Assembly (NCBI RefSeq): GCF_040581485.1 | Contig: NC_090130.1 | Location: 8,246,001-8,310,000 of the forward strand | DNA length: 64,000 nt | Reading direction: 5' to 3' | From: Linepithema humile | Lineage: Eukaryota > Arthropoda > Insecta > Hymenoptera > Formicidae | Shown here: positions 14,101-26,800 of the stretch, piece by piece | How positions within the stretch are numbered: the stretch's first letter is position 1 | Layout of the letters: each line of letters opens with the position of its first letter | Program-made: the position numbers and the translations under genes | Notes under the pieces: model-generated | Told to the model about the DNA's origin: nothing | Seen by the model: only the letters and a program-made list of their open reading frames with translations | Database searches by the model: none

Positions 14101-14606
14101 TGATTCACAGTTCATGTTTTTCAATACATGAAAATTGAAATTTTAATTGCACGCTTTACGTAATTTATGAAAAGAAAATTGTTAATTTTCTCGTTTAAAT
14201 ATGTTTTTTCATGAGAGAATAAAGAGGGATAATGAAAAAGTGGCCATAAATCGCTTCACGTAAAAAAGCATAATAATCACTTGGACTGGCAAATTTCGTA
14301 AGCTCGGGCGAGATTTTATCTCAAAAACCGCACATTGTCCGGACGTGAGAGAAAGAGAGGAAGTTGATAATCCCCTCTGCGCGTGGGAGGGCTTTAATTA
14401 CGTCGGCGCATGATTACCGACCTGAGCTCGGACCAGACCACAGGGAACTCCACGAGGGCGTAATTGGACGGCAGACACATGCATTTCCTGATCCTCGCCG
14501 ACTGCTTTCGCCTGGGATGCTTGAGGAGCCTGCCGATACCGGAAGTGGCGGCGCGTGACACTCGACAGTGGGACGATCTCCTGTAATTCATTCTGCCAAT
14601 GTCCAT
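8112..14606 (-). CDS. KLHL10: Kelch-like protein 10 (BTB-BACK-kelch Cullin-3 adaptor)
   Basis: Nine coding exons on the minus strand: 14606-14422, 13928-13594, 13289-12958, 12373-12189, 11795-11584, 11195-10860, 9819-9697, 8981-8814 and 8347-8112 (stop 8114-8112). Introns (304-1040 bp) are GT-AG and every phase joins, giving 703 residues from the ATG at 14606. The open frame runs back to an ATG at 14936, so the start is uncertain (up to 813 residues). Domains: BTB about 50-165 (VVWSELR joined to ANQQLCDGVI), BACK about 170-275, then six kelch blades about 308-610, each with a GG doublet (AIGGW, MIGGF, ALGGY, IVGGF, ALGGF, AIGGY) and a later Trp. The block NPLARPRIPYEILFAIGGW is diagnostic of KLHL10. 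Residues 626-703 are an acidic Ser/Glu/Asp-rich tail. Mammalian KLHL10 is about 608 residues and the fly protein is longer. In flies it works with testis Cullin-3 to activate caspases during spermatid individualisation; the same role is inferred here. Confidence 0.93.
8119..8143 (-). other. Perfect 11-bp stem-loop beside the KLHL10 stop codon
   Basis: AGCTGCTGTAC (8119-8129) and GTACAGCAGCT (8133-8143) are exact reverse complements separated by three bases. In the KLHL10 mRNA this forms an 11-bp stem with a 3-nt loop, ending four bases before the stop codon. It encodes the LLYVVQQL stretch at the protein's end. It could act in translation or mRNA stability, but no function is shown. Confidence 0.85.
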
Positions 14607-14990
14607 CTCCTCTCGTGCGGCGGCGGCGGGATCCACGTGCACCCGGTATTGCGCACCGAGCTTCCCACCGCCTCTTCTGCTTCGCCGCTTCCGCTCAACA
14701 ACCGGCAGCTCACGTATTCGATCTCTTGCGGCAAACGCGAGTCCCGATAGTGCCGAGACGCGCGGCCGATGCTTGACAGACGAAGGCCAAAGATTAGCCG
14801 ACTCTGATCCGACTCGATCGCGCGTCTCTCGATCTCTCGACAGAATTGCGTTAAGTGATATTTGGTGCACTTCCGTCATTAGCGAACGAACGTGATCGTT
14901 AAATTTATGCTTAAAATGTGGACAAAAAATGTTCATAAAAAAGGTAATATAATTATAAATTTGTTCATGAAAATATAAACACGGTATTAC
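14607..14990 (-). promoter_or_regulatory. KLHL10 5' leader / promoter-proximal region
   Basis: Sequence upstream (minus sense) of the chosen KLHL10 start. It is CpG- and GC-rich to about 14900 and then drops sharply to AT-rich DNA. The minus frame remains open to an ATG at 14936, so part of this may be coding if an upstream start is used. The predicted peptide there is Arg/Ser/Ala-rich and not conserved to my knowledge, so a leader is preferred. No clear TATA box was identified. Confidence 0.4.
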
Positions 14991-17223
14991 CTTAATTATT
15001 AATTATTGTGCAGCGTGATTATGTACTTTGCTTTTAAGTATAAAATATTTCGCGCGTCATTACTTACATTTGTGAATAAAATTTTTTAGTAATTATTTAT
15101 TTAGGACACAGTCAGTCGTTTTACAGAGGATAATTTATTATTTTTACATTTATATTTTTTTTATTAATTGTGTTTTTGTCTCTTTAAAGTGTACCTCACT
15201 TTTAAATGTAAAATATTTTACGCATTTATAAATTATGGTAATTATTTATCAGACAGATGACCTTTCGCCGGTGATTTGGTTATTATAGTTTTCCTTCTCT
15301 ATTAACATTCCTTTTTTTATTTCATTGACTTGCGATAGTATCTGCATGAACTCACACGAAGCAGAAATTTCAACAAGATTATTTCACAGAAGCAGGTGCG
15401 CGGGCAACCCGTTTCCGCAGGCATCTCGTCGGAACTTATTTTATCAGGATTTCGCTACTGAGCGTAGAACGCTTTACCACGTTTCACTGCGTCAAGTAAT
15501 ATCTTCCTTTAGAGATAAAGTGTTTCTAATCTATTTAAAATCCTCCTTTCCTCGCGCGGCAAATAAAAGAAGACCAAATAATCTAAAAATCAACTTTAAT
15601 TCTTGAGATATAACAAAAGCGAAGTATTCCATTTGGCTCTGCAAAAAGATTCAATAAAGAATTATAGGTGTTGCGAGTGGAAAGTTTCAAATAAATAGAG
15701 CCTCAATACCGTTCTACAAAAGAACGTTCCTTTCAAGCGCGTTATCCATTCGGCTGATAATGTGCCCGTTCGCAGGATAAAAGCGTAAAGCAATAAACGA
15801 ACAAACACGGTTGAGCAGCGAAAGCATCTTGTTGAAGCGGGCCGGATATCTAATATATCGATTACGGAAAATAAAGTATTGGCCTCTTCTTACTAGATGA
15901 ACGCAGCACTTCTATTTTTCCAATACAGAAAGCATTCCGCGAGGATAACTGAACCGCACAATCATTTGGGTTTAGCAAACCCACGGACTTAAGCTCACAC
16001 ACTGCGGTCGTCCACACACACATACACTTAAACTCACATTAACACATACGCACAGTGAATAAGAACTTGAAAAGAGAAACCGTTTAAAAGTGTGAATTAG
16101 ATTCGGAAAAATAAAAAAGCGACAAGGGTTTCCAAAAGAATTGTATTTAATTTCATTTATCTCGTGTTTTCATTGCATTAATTATTTATTTTCGAAACAT
16201 AGTAAAATTAAACACTCGATCTAAGATACTAAAATATATGTTGTGCAATTACGCATTCCTTTATTAATGTCTCGGTGATTAATCAGTACAAGTTAATCTC
16301 CATAGACGTCCACGAAAATGAAAGATCCACTTTTTCTAGAAAAAAACTCTTTTCCGCCCGACACCGCGCAACATTTTTCATACCACCCAAAAAATAATTT
16401 TTCTCACGCTCCCTCCCGCTCTCGAATCCTCTTAAATTAAATCAGTGATACAATGATCCCGGGGACTGCCAGGCAATTTTTCATTCCCCGTATTACCATA
16501 ACGAAACCGTCCGTCATCCGCACTCAAAGCGGACGCTGTACATGATTTCATGATAAAATAGTTGCCGAGGGTGGATTTCGTCTCGGCGTTAAATAAATAT
16601 GCGCGTGGCAGTGGCGTAATGGACGGTTAGCTAATCTTCCACTGGAAGGCTCAAGGAGTTTTCACTCTCTTTTCTCTCCTGCCACGACCTTCTTTCACTT
16701 GCCATTCACTTCTTTCGTCAGCGTCGCTTTCAATTATATTCACGCTTTATCTCTTCCATCTTCGGTGGTACAAGCTTGAGAATAATTTGGAACACAATAG
16801 TGACATGTGTGACAAAAAATTATATGTAGCATAAAACTTTTTTTCATTTCGTTACTGCAAATACACGAATTTTGTGGATAATTTTACTTCTCCTTTCGCC
16901 CCTTCTGTTGTTTCTCCTCTTTTTTCCTCTTCTGCTTTCCTCCCTTCGTACTTTTTTTTTCTTGTTTTTCCTCTTTTCAGCCCCGAATGTCTCTTGACAT
17001 AAGAGCTTTGGCTGCGTTATCGGTGTATGAATCTACGAACTCTAGTTTGTAGTATATCGCTGCACACTCCCACGGATGTTTACGTGTACAAATTTACTCC
17101 GTCTATATGCAGATAGTTCGCATAAGCTCCGTAGATATGGTAATACATTCGTGTGTATAGCATGAAGGAATTAGCGAAATGTCTCGTGCAGAATATGATT
17201 ACTTTATAACTTATTGTTAGATA

Positions 17224-17253
17224 TTTCGTGGAATTTCGTGGAATTTCATGGAA
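17224..17253. repeat. Three tandem 10-bp units, each a TTCN3GAA palindrome
   Basis: Units TTTCGTGGAA, TTTCGTGGAA and TTTCATGGAA are perfectly in register at one helical turn each. Each unit contains TTCN3GAA, the STAT-family consensus. The spacing (three bases between half-sites) excludes a standard heat-shock element. It lies about 2.3 kb upstream of KLHL10 exon 1 (minus sense) and about 4 kb before the GC-rich candidate promoter at 21400. Function is inferred only. Confidence 0.6.
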
Positions 17254-18650
17254 CGCACAACACAAATTTATGTCCGCTGATCCAACAATTCGGTATGCAC
17301 GAAAGATGGCTCGGGGTACTTTTTTTCAATATTTAAACAAAAAAAAGGGTGACACTAAATGCAAAAGAAGATTAAATAAAAAATATCTCCAAATAAAAAT
17401 TAATAACTGTTTTATACGAGTATGTCTAACTCGGACGTTCGCAGAATTGCGGGAATTTGCATAAAAGTTTTCAACACATATTGGATCTTAATTCACAGCT
17501 GGCTGAGATACGCATGCAAATTCTCTCACGGGCGTTCTCGCATGGATTCGCGTTACGCATATGTAACGCGCATATGCATGTTCACGACTGGGCATGACAC
17601 ACCGTTATCGGGTATTACGCTTTTGTCCGTGATAATCGGAAATGCGAATAATGTATGTGCATTACGGCGACCGTCGCGAAAATATTAAGTGTGAACCTAT
17701 GCACGATATGCGCAAATATATTTATACGCGCGATGTAAAATTCAAATAAAATTAATCGCTCCGAAGGAATAAAATTCTTTCGGCATTGTGTTTAAATATG
17801 AATAGATCCGATGCAAATTTTCATAATAAATTATTCTGCTCATATTTTAAAATACTCAATACGTTGATTTCAATTTTCAAATTTTCCATAAATATTAATC
17901 GATCTTGAGAGAAGTGTTACAGCAGGCAGCGCCGAGGGAAGTTGCCGAAACATTTTACGGAACATAGAAACTGGTCGATCGGAGACTTCGCGCGATGGCT
18001 AGACCCAGTAGCACAATAACGTCCTTGACCCAGCTTGTATGACCGAAATTTTTCACCGCCACGGCCGCAAACTTAGCGAATGTGCGAAAAACTCTCGCTA
18101 ACGTATATGGCAAGGCGGCCACCAATCGCCCGAAACGTGTGGAAAACACATTCTCTAACGAGCATCCAGGCCATTCGACATCCTGAAAACGGCCGAAACT
18201 TCAAATCGTGTTTACCCGAGGAAATGGAAATGAGCAGCGCGATCGCTCGGCGTTAAGTTAATAAAAAAGCGAAATTGCCCATTTCGCACGTCGACGGAGA
18301 AGCATTGCGGATTGTTTTCCAAATAGTCGTGAAATATTTAAGCAAATAACGCTGTGAATGCGTTCTCCGTGTCTCCTTCAATATGGCATATTAGATTAAA
18401 GATGATGTATCGGGAATCCGTCGCCATCCTTCGATTATTTCGATTTCCATAATCGAAGAGTATTCCAAGAAATAATTCATGAAAAACACATTTGCCATCA
18501 CATTAATATTTCCATAGCGTTCACAATAATTTCGCGCGAAGAGCGATCATCTCCGACAAGCTTTGATGATTTATTCAAGGGCCGAATTCTGTGTTCGTTA
18601 TAAAAGCTTCCACTCTCACACGATTTTTTCCTCAGTCTCTGAACGCATTT

Positions 18651-18750
18651 CATTTCGTACGGTCGATGAGATTCAATCCGATCGTCAGATTCAATTTCAA
18701 CTCGCAAAATGCTCCGGTAAACGGGAAGTATCCAGAGTGCGGGAGGGAGC
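18651..18750 (+). repeat. Diverged interspersed repeat, copy A
   Basis: Shares with copy B (19721-19830) the string TACGGTCGATG, a ...CAATC... step and GTCAGATTCAATT followed by CAA(C/T)TCGC, and with both other copies a following purine-rich stretch. It lies in the same orientation as B and C. It may be an old SINE-like or MITE-like family, or a local duplication. Confidence 0.6.
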
Positions 18751-19720
18751 CTGGCGAGCCGAGAGAGATAAGAAGATAAAAGAGCCGCATTAAATTCGCC
18801 TTTGTATACCACGAGCATGCTCGCAGACCCGAAAAATTTGTCACGCAAAACTAAGATGGATCGTCCGGAGACCCTCGCTTGGAGGAACATCACATTTTTC
18901 GTCAGTCATGCCACTTATTGAGCATTAAACCTGCCGTTACTTCAACAACTTCATATTACAAAACGACGATTTAATAAGGACATTTTTCTTTTGTACAGAG
19001 CCGACGTTGCGTGACAGATGCGCTCGTAATTTCGACGCTGCTTAAATCGCACTTAAGCGTATCAATTCATAATTCTTACGTTACATCGTTCGGCAAAGAG
19101 TAATAAATTTATTTGGCTTTTTGTATTTAAATGAAAATAACGCTTGTTGTAGTTCACACCTCTAAATGCTTCATCACGTTCAACAAAAGTTTTATTAGAC
19201 TGTCAAGCACAATTCGCGATGCGTACAATACTAATGTCGCGCGGACTATGATTTATTAACTCCGAAATTCAGTGTAGAACACGAGAATGCGGCATAGAAA
19301 ATTCGAAACGATAAAGCTTTTCGTATAAAGCTCTCGTATAAAGATGTCACGCAAATAGAAATGTATATCTCGTTTGTAGAAATAAATCTCTTATATATAG
19401 TCGACTTAATCCTGAAAATAGTTTTAACGATTCTCAGATATACGCTGCATAATCCACCGACGTACTTTGCTCCGCAAAAAAAAACTGAGAAAATAGGGGT
19501 ACAAAATGAGAAAGTATCCAGTTGAAGTTTTGTAATGACAGATTGACTGGCAGCAACAAGCGCAGATTGAATCCCGAAGAGAGCGACTGCGGAAAAGTCT
19601 TGGCCGAAAAGTGAAGTTGATTCTCGGATCACTTTGACGCACGATTTACTTAAATGTTATCACTCCCGGTTTTAAATCCCGTCTCTCAAGATATTACACG
19701 CATCACCGGAGTCCGCACAC

Positions 19721-19830
19721 ATTTTGTCTCATACGGTCGATGGCATCCAATCAGATTGTCAGATTCAATTCCAATTCGCCGGATACCTACGGCGAATAAA
19801 GGGACTGGCGGCGGAAATAGGGAGAGAAAA
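19721..19830 (+). repeat. Diverged interspersed repeat, copy B
   Basis: Central member of the three-copy set. It matches copy A over about 45 bp at roughly four of five positions around TACGGTCGATG and GTCAGATTCAATT, and copy C over CCAATCA and TTTCAATTCCAA-like sequence. A purine-rich GGGAGAGAAAAG stretch follows. Confidence 0.6.
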
Positions 19831-21155
19831 GTAACAATGTGGAAACTAAAATCAGTCCCTATCGCTGCAAGAAACGGCCATCTCGCTGGAGCCTGTTTAG
19901 GTTGCCGCGATTAATTATCGCGCGCTGAAACGAAATTAAAAGTTGATAAATTTATTTTAGTTAATAAACTATTTTAACTAAAGTTTAAAATTGGCGATAA
20001 GCAGAATTAATTGGCATTTTATCAATGAAGAGGTCGATGAGATTTTCAAATTAAGTTACGGGAGACGTTACGGATAGCCATTGTGCGGTAATTAAAAAAT
20101 GTGCTGCTTTTTTTTAATTACAAAGCGGTACTCTGAGTTATCGCGGTTTAGCGAAGACGCGCAATTCGCCAAGATTGTTCATAACTCTAGTGTAGTTCGG
20201 CAAACTCTAGCAAAGTTTACATTCTCTTCCGCTTAAATTTACTCCGCTTAGTCCATCATAATCTAGGTTACTGATGAAAAACATAACCGCATCCTGATTC
20301 TTTGAACACTGTTCCTGCTTACGTTAACAGTTGGACTCCCTATTCTGTATTGTGTATCGATTTTACGTGGCCCAGGGCCACTCCATTGGATTTGTAACTT
20401 TTATTTTAATCTGCGCATTCCCGCGGAAAATTCCGGATTTTATCGTGCAAAATGGAGAAAAAGATTTCTTCTTGGTTTTTATACGCTTTATCAACAAAAT
20501 TAAAATGTACGTACGAGTTTATCGTACATCTGTTTTCCGATGGAAATACTTTAGATATATTTTGAATTGAAATTTTTATTTTTCATACGCTGTTTATCTT
20601 TAAATAATTAGTAATAAATAAAATATTAAAATCACTTTTAATATTGCAGCAGCGTAAAGATACATATTTTAATCACCCGCGATAAATTATTAAAAAGTTA
20701 TGAAAAATAAAACTAGCCTTTACTGTTCCAGAAACGTAAAATGTAAAATGAGGTGAAAAAAATCAGAAGAAGATTTATCTCCTTAATTATTTTCGGAAAG
20801 ATTGCAGTATGGTGGCGCGCGATAGTTTGCAGAATGTGTGTTTATATCACTGGAATGTGCGCATAAAGAGCACAACGCAAACATAATATAACCCATAAAG
20901 ATAAATGTGTAATTTTACGGGTCGGAGACACGCACATATGGACATTTCGCATTCCTATCTTCCTATCTCGAGCGAATAATCTTCATATCTTAAAATCGCA
21001 GAAATTTTTGCAGACTCCCCCCTTCGAACATATACATTTGAAGTACTAAAAGAACAGTCGTATACGCGAAGGAGCCCATCCGACGGCCGATCCGGAGAAC
21101 GACGAGATCTCAACGGAAAGGCGCACGCCGACCGCAGAGGACCACGCGAAATGCA

Positions 21156-21265
21156 TGTCCCATTTCGCACGGACGACGGCACCCAATCAAGCTCCAGTCC
21201 GGTTTCAATTCCAAACCGCGGAATGTCCCGATGAACGAAGACAGCGGGAAAGTGAGAGAAAGAGA
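21156..21265 (+). repeat. Diverged interspersed repeat, copy C
   Basis: Aligns with copy B through CACGGACGACGGCACCCAATC, GGTTTCAATTCCAA and CGCGGAATG, then a purine-rich GAGAAAGAGAAAGG stretch as in the other copies. It borders the GC-rich candidate promoter, so it may be part of that element's regulatory flank. Confidence 0.5.
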
Positions 21266-21399
21266 AAGGACAATTCAGATGTAGGACGACGAGATCGGGG
21301 GGAAAAGTACGCGGCGATAGAGAGTCTCTCTCTCTATCTCTCTCTCTCTCTCTTCTCCCTCGCTCCGTTCTCTCCCTCACTCCGAGCGCAAGGGGGTAG

Positions 21400-22222
21400 G
21401 TAGGGATGATCTGGCCTACCCTCTGGTGCTGCTGGCGCGCGCGCTGGTGCCTTCGGCTTCCCCGGGACGGATTCGCGCTCTCGCCCGCCACCGCTCTCCA
21501 GCTTCGTCGCCGCGGAGCGCGGCGTCGCGCGTCCCCGCGAGAGAGCGAGGTAGGAGTAAGCTGGCCAGAGAGCTGCTGGCTTGCTCAGTCAGTTCGATAC
21601 CGAGCGCTGTGGCGTTCGGTACGCTCCTACTTCCGGCGTGTATCGCATCATCATCGCTCCCACTCGTTCCCGATCGCCGTCAGCCGTCATCGTCGTTGTC
21701 GCCGCCGTCGCGTGCCGGGACTCGTTTCTCGACGGGCCCCCGGCGTCCGAGGGAGGGGGGGGGGGCGGGACCGCAGGTGGGAGGATGACCGGGGTACGAG
21801 CGCCAACGCGCGTGGCTGCCTAACGGCACGCGCGTAAACGCACCGTGAAACATGTGCGCTCCGTGAGAAGTTAAAAGCGCAAAGTACGAGATTGGAGAAA
21901 GTATATCGAAGATACACGAGAGATCGCGATTGAAAAGCCATCCCTTTGCGGCGGGGACAAATCTCGCTGCTTCACCACGGGCCACTTATTATTTGCCGGA
22001 CCGGTGCGGGACAATGCCGTGGACCATGTGTACCTTTGCGAGACCTCGCTTTGTCGTCCCGTGAATGAGCCTTTGAATTCCCGGCTCGTGGCGAGCGGCG
22101 AGAGAGAGAGAGAGAGAGAGAGACTGGCAAAGGGGACGGTCTCTTTTTCAATGGTTCCTCGTGCGTGAAGAGAGCATCGGGAGAAAAGACGTGACTCTGA
22201 TGTCGTCATTAGTGATCGTCCG
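21400..22222 (+). promoter_or_regulatory. GC-rich candidate promoter and 5' leader exon (cyclase gene?)
   Basis: A CpG-rich island in an otherwise AT-rich spacer. It contains overlapping initiator-like TCAGTCAGTT at 21585-21594 and ends in a strong splice-donor match (CCG then GTGAGTAT, GT at 22223). The first coding exon of the cyclase has an acceptor at 41597-41598 and therefore needs an upstream non-coding exon; this island is the best candidate in the window, which would imply a 19.4-kb leader intron. Open frames inside it overlap on both strands, lack domains and are dismissed as GC-rich chance frames. A GA run occupies 22101-22123. Confidence 0.4.
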
Positions 22223-23818
22223 GTGAGTATACGCTACTCGACTGCACATTCGATTTTTTTTCGCGTGTACCGCTACCTGTTAAAACGCATCGTTTCCTCG
22301 TGGCCGAAGCGTCAACGTAAAAACGTGATAACGGCCGAGCATTTACATAGGTTAGATTTGAGAGAGACGTCTTTCGCGTCTCGAATTCCCCCGAGCGGGG
22401 GAAACGTAATGCACGTAAGCTATTCGTCCCGTATACGCGTGAATTGAATTGAATTTCTCTTTCAGGCGACGCTTTCGCGGAAAAACGGCGCGACAGCCGA
22501 ATGAAAATGTTGATTGCCCGTTCCGCGAATTAATCTGAAGATTGTTGCAATGACTCGCGTCCCCGGTGTGTGCGCGACGAGGGAAAGTGTTTAATTTTCT
22601 AATTGAAGTACGCGCTGGAAGAGCAATTTATTTAATTGCTCGAGTGAGAAGTTGCGCCATTCAAGATTGTTCGCGGGGAATTAACAATTTCGAGATGGAA
22701 ACGGTGCGCACGGAGCAATGTAGCGTGTAATATGCCGCACACACGCAGTAGAGTATGCGCGCTCTTGCTCCGCCGTGCACGATAAATGGCGGGATGGTTT
22801 ATAGTGAACGGGCATATCCCACGCACTTCGCATATCGACCCTCTTAGCATCTCCTGCCCTATTAATTAAGCGGCTAAGCAATGTGATTTCGGATGCCAAA
22901 ACAACTCGAGGGCGGCACGGGTGGAAGAGTCACTGGAGACGTTCGCGAACAATTGGGGAGGGGAATAGAATCAACTGGCCATTTGCCAGAGAGAAATACG
23001 TGGTATTAAATTGAAAGCTCAACGATGCACGCACATGTGCATGCATATATTATTAACGAATTAATATAATTAAATGGGATACTAATCAAGCTGCTTTCTA
23101 AAATTCTCAGGAAATGGCGTGGAAAATAGAAATTGTGAACAAATAATATTCTGAGTCACTTTCATCTTTTTTTGAGATACTTTAATAATTGCTAAATCAC
23201 TCGATAGATTCGCAACAATTTTTCTATATTAATCAATTGACTTTTCTAGCCATTACTTGCAATATAATTTACAATTAGTCCCAAAGTTGCGAGTTAGAAA
23301 TATATACGTATTTTCCTTCAAACTTTATTATATTTATTTATAAATAATTTGCGCCTTGTGTCTTTTTCATCTTTGATTAAACTGTCATTTTAAAGCAAGG
23401 AGGTTTAAAATAATAAAGTAAAATTCACTAGTCAGTTTTTATTACTCTAACGTGTAGGTTATTAATTCGCGAAGAAACTTCTCGCAGTCGCAATTACTTC
23501 CATTTTAACTCCGTTTTCTTTTCCGTGTTCTTCAATATTATGTAATTTAATTTCTTACGTAAATTACAGCGGAATTGCGAAACGTTGCTCAAAGGAATTT
23601 CTTGCGCATTAACAAGTCGTGTACACAGTGGCATTCGCCGGTTTCCGAGATATTTGTTAATCGCGCCGCGCCAGGATAACTCACGAGCTCCAAGTCTTTT
23701 TAAGTAGGACACATTAAATTGCGAGGATGGGGTCTATGAACGGGGAAGTGGCTGCATTTTGCTGGGGGCGCGAAAGTTCTGCATTCGCGCCCGGGGACCG
23801 TCCTTAAAAATGCCGCGT

Positions 23819-23843
23819 AAAAAAAAAAAAAAAAAAAAAAAAA
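23819..23843. repeat. Poly(A) run of about 25 bp
   Basis: Uninterrupted A tract. It lies inside a spurious minus-strand open frame, where it would encode a Phe run. No retroelement body or target duplication was recognised next to it. Confidence 0.9.
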
Positions 23844-26800
23844 GAAACTCGCTCGTGCGCGGCGAGTGAAAAGGCTGCATGTTTTATAAAATGAGATGAA
23901 AACGAGCGGCATCGAATTACGTTCGTATCTCTCCCTCGCTACAGCCCGGCACTCGAGATTGCTGGAAGAAGTGTCAGACGTGGAGGGACAAAAGAAGGGA
24001 GGGGAAGAAATTTTATTATGTTCTTGGAAATATTCTCCTAAGACTATAAAGCGGAACGATGGGGCAGAGTAACATATATATTTACTGAGTGTACGCGGGC
24101 ATTTGCGGAGATTGCTGCTAGATATTTTTTTTTTATCCCATCCGTCGCGCTGGAACAGCGGTAAAAGTTCGCGCGAACATGTGTCTGGTAAAGCCTCCTC
24201 GGCAAGTGATAAGTCCTTTAATGCTCTTACGAGAAGTTTCAGTAGATAAAATCGAGGATACAGAGCCGAAATTGCAGCGGTGATATATGATATATCCACC
24301 GAGCGGCTCGTTCTATGAAGATTCGCGGAAATGCTTATAATTCGAAAAGGAGCTCCTTCCGGCCGTATAAATCTCGCTAAACTTTTGTCATTACATTAAT
24401 GAGATGCCGCGGGCATATTTGCCTCTAATTTCCAAACAGCCCGTGTAATGCTGCACTCGCGGTTGGATGAGAATGGAAGCGAAGCGAAATAAACCGAGAC
24501 ATATCGGGGGAAGGCGCGGGGCGATCCGAATAAAAGAAACTTCGTTTTTTTCCCCGATTTCATGATATTGAATATAAAGACGATCCCAAGGTCACTCCGA
24601 AGCACCGTAACCTTTATTGGGATACGTCCGGAAGCCGCGTTGATCCACCATTATCGCCCCTGCGCGGAATACGTAATGAAAGTGGCCCCGGCCGACTCCG
24701 ACGCGCGCTCGGGCTTATTTCTAACCCCGAAGCGGACGATCGGGATTTTCAGAAAGGGAATCGCACGCGGTGAGAGAGATCATAAATTGCGATGTGACTT
24801 CTGCGAGCGTCGCTTGGCAATTGATAAACTTAACTTTTCATCTCGTTGGCTTTTGTTTAACTCTTCGATATTAAAATTTCTCGCCCGAAAAAGAAACAAA
24901 CTTTTCAGTACATAATTTTAATATTCGTGAGCGCAAAGTTTAATGAAATTACGCTTCAAAGTTTGTGCTCGCAAAAAAATGCACAGACGTGATTTTAAGT
25001 TCCGCGAAATGTTCCGAAATGGTGAAAAAGGTCATATGTGAAGAATTTCGTGGCGCTCACACTGCCCCGACATAAATTTATATGAATTCAGCGAAAATCT
25101 GAGAAAATGTTAGAAATTCACAATTTTTGCAATCGCTCTCGATGTCGAAAGTAGGCAATTTTGATGTCCGATGAAAATGGATTTGTATTAAGCGAAGTGC
25201 GCGAGTTTATCAAACTTGAATTAAATCACTGTAAAATGCACAATTGGCGAGAAAGAGCGAGCAATACGAATAACAAGAATATGCAATACTCGCGTTTCGC
25301 AGTTCAGTTTCGTTGATTGAAGAATAACATTTTGCTGCTATCTTCATTCCGTTAACGAAATAATATACGTGCGTGTGTTTTCATACTCGAGTAACTTGAT
25401 CGCTGAATCTGAACGGATCGCGCGCCATGTCACGGAGAGTTAATTCCCGCCATTTAAGGCGCTTCGTATCAATTAACAAAGCGCTCGTCTCATCGCGAAA
25501 ACGATGCGGACGATGATGAAGAGTGTTGTCGGACGACCGGCGGTGACGCGCCATATTTTCGTTGCGGCTATCGGAAAATACAGCGGCGCGGCGTTTTATA
25601 TAATGAGCCGGCAATTATCCGCGACGGGGAAGTATTGAAGACGCTCGGTTATGAGTATTTTTAGTATCAGCGGTGCGTTTCCCGACCGAGCCACTGGAAA
25701 ATGTTTACAGCGGCGACGGTTTGCCGTGAGCTAGCAAGAAGGAAATGCTCGGCGTGTCTATCCGCCTGCGAGTCTCACTCTCCGCTCCGAATTGGACCGT
25801 CGCAATGTGGCTCTGAGAGAGACAGAGTATTTTTTTAATATATATTTGCCACGGATTTAGGGGTTGGCTTACGGAGCCCTCCGGAGCTGGCCCGATAAAC
25901 GTGTCAGCGAGATTGACGCGAAGGGTTCGAAAGGGTGGGGGAAAGTGAGGGGGAAGCGCTCACCGACGTTTAACATTTTTGCTTGTGTAGCTGCAGAAAG
26001 TTGGAAGGCACAGTTGTGCGCGCGGTTTATTTTTTCACTCGCAGGTTTATTGAAATTTTATCAAATAACAGCTGTTATTTTATTGATATAACTGACTGCC
26101 ATATATATAAATTTGCAACTGTCATTTTATCGATATTAAATTTCCATCAATTCGCAGCGCACGCGATATGTACAGTTATGAAAATTGTTGAGCGGCGGAT
26201 TATAATGCCGGCGATGGACAATTAATAGCGTGAGAGTTTGCGTTTTGCGAGCGAGTGAAATAAAACCGCCTCGCCACTGTATCTTCCGCGTAATTCTGAT
26301 CAAATATCACCTGGAAACCATTATCTGATTCAAATTGAATTCGGGACCGGATCAAATTGTCTCGAGCTTTATCCGTGATTATTTAGATTGATTCGAGGTG
26401 GATTCAGATCCACGCTATGTACGTCGCAGGCGAGCCGGTCCATTGCTTTGTTCATTTGCATTCAAAATGCTACACGCTATGTTCGATCGAAAACTAATCG
26501 CTTTCGAGAGCGCGCGATCGCCGCGCTGAACGGCACGAAGTCGATTTCGCGTAAATACGGGTAGCATTGCATGCGTCGCGAGCGGCAGACAATATCGGCC
26601 GAAAATGGAAAATCCGCCTCGCGCAGTCGATGGGGACATCGCCGTCTTTATCGCGCGTTACTTTTCCAACTAGGCCACGCCGGGGCAGGCTCGCGACTGT
26701 AGTTTTAGCCGCGACTGTTACAGCCCAACTTTCCTCGTTCGCTCCGTCTTAACTCGAGCGGTCTGGTTTGCCTGCAAATATTTGGGAAACCGGGCAAAGT

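Larger units (their letters stand above)
14991..21399. other. Intergenic spacer upstream of KLHL10, no gene recognised
   Basis: AT-rich spacer with short unconvincing open frames on both strands. It contains CT-rich low complexity (about 16660-16980), the tandem STAT-like triplet (17224-17253), a small palindrome GCGTTAC/GTAACGC near 17550 and the copies of the repeat family at 18651, 19721 and 21156. No coding gene or structural RNA was recognised. Confidence 0.55.

Noticed and set aside
21406..21837. Overlapping Arg/Ser-rich open frames on both strands of the GC-rich island
   Set aside because: High GC removes stop codons in all frames; peptides are low-complexity and lack domains. Treated as promoter/leader instead.
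23700..24299. 199-codon open frame on the minus strand
   Set aside because: Its middle is a Phe run produced by the poly(A) tract at 23819-23843; there is no domain and no splice support.
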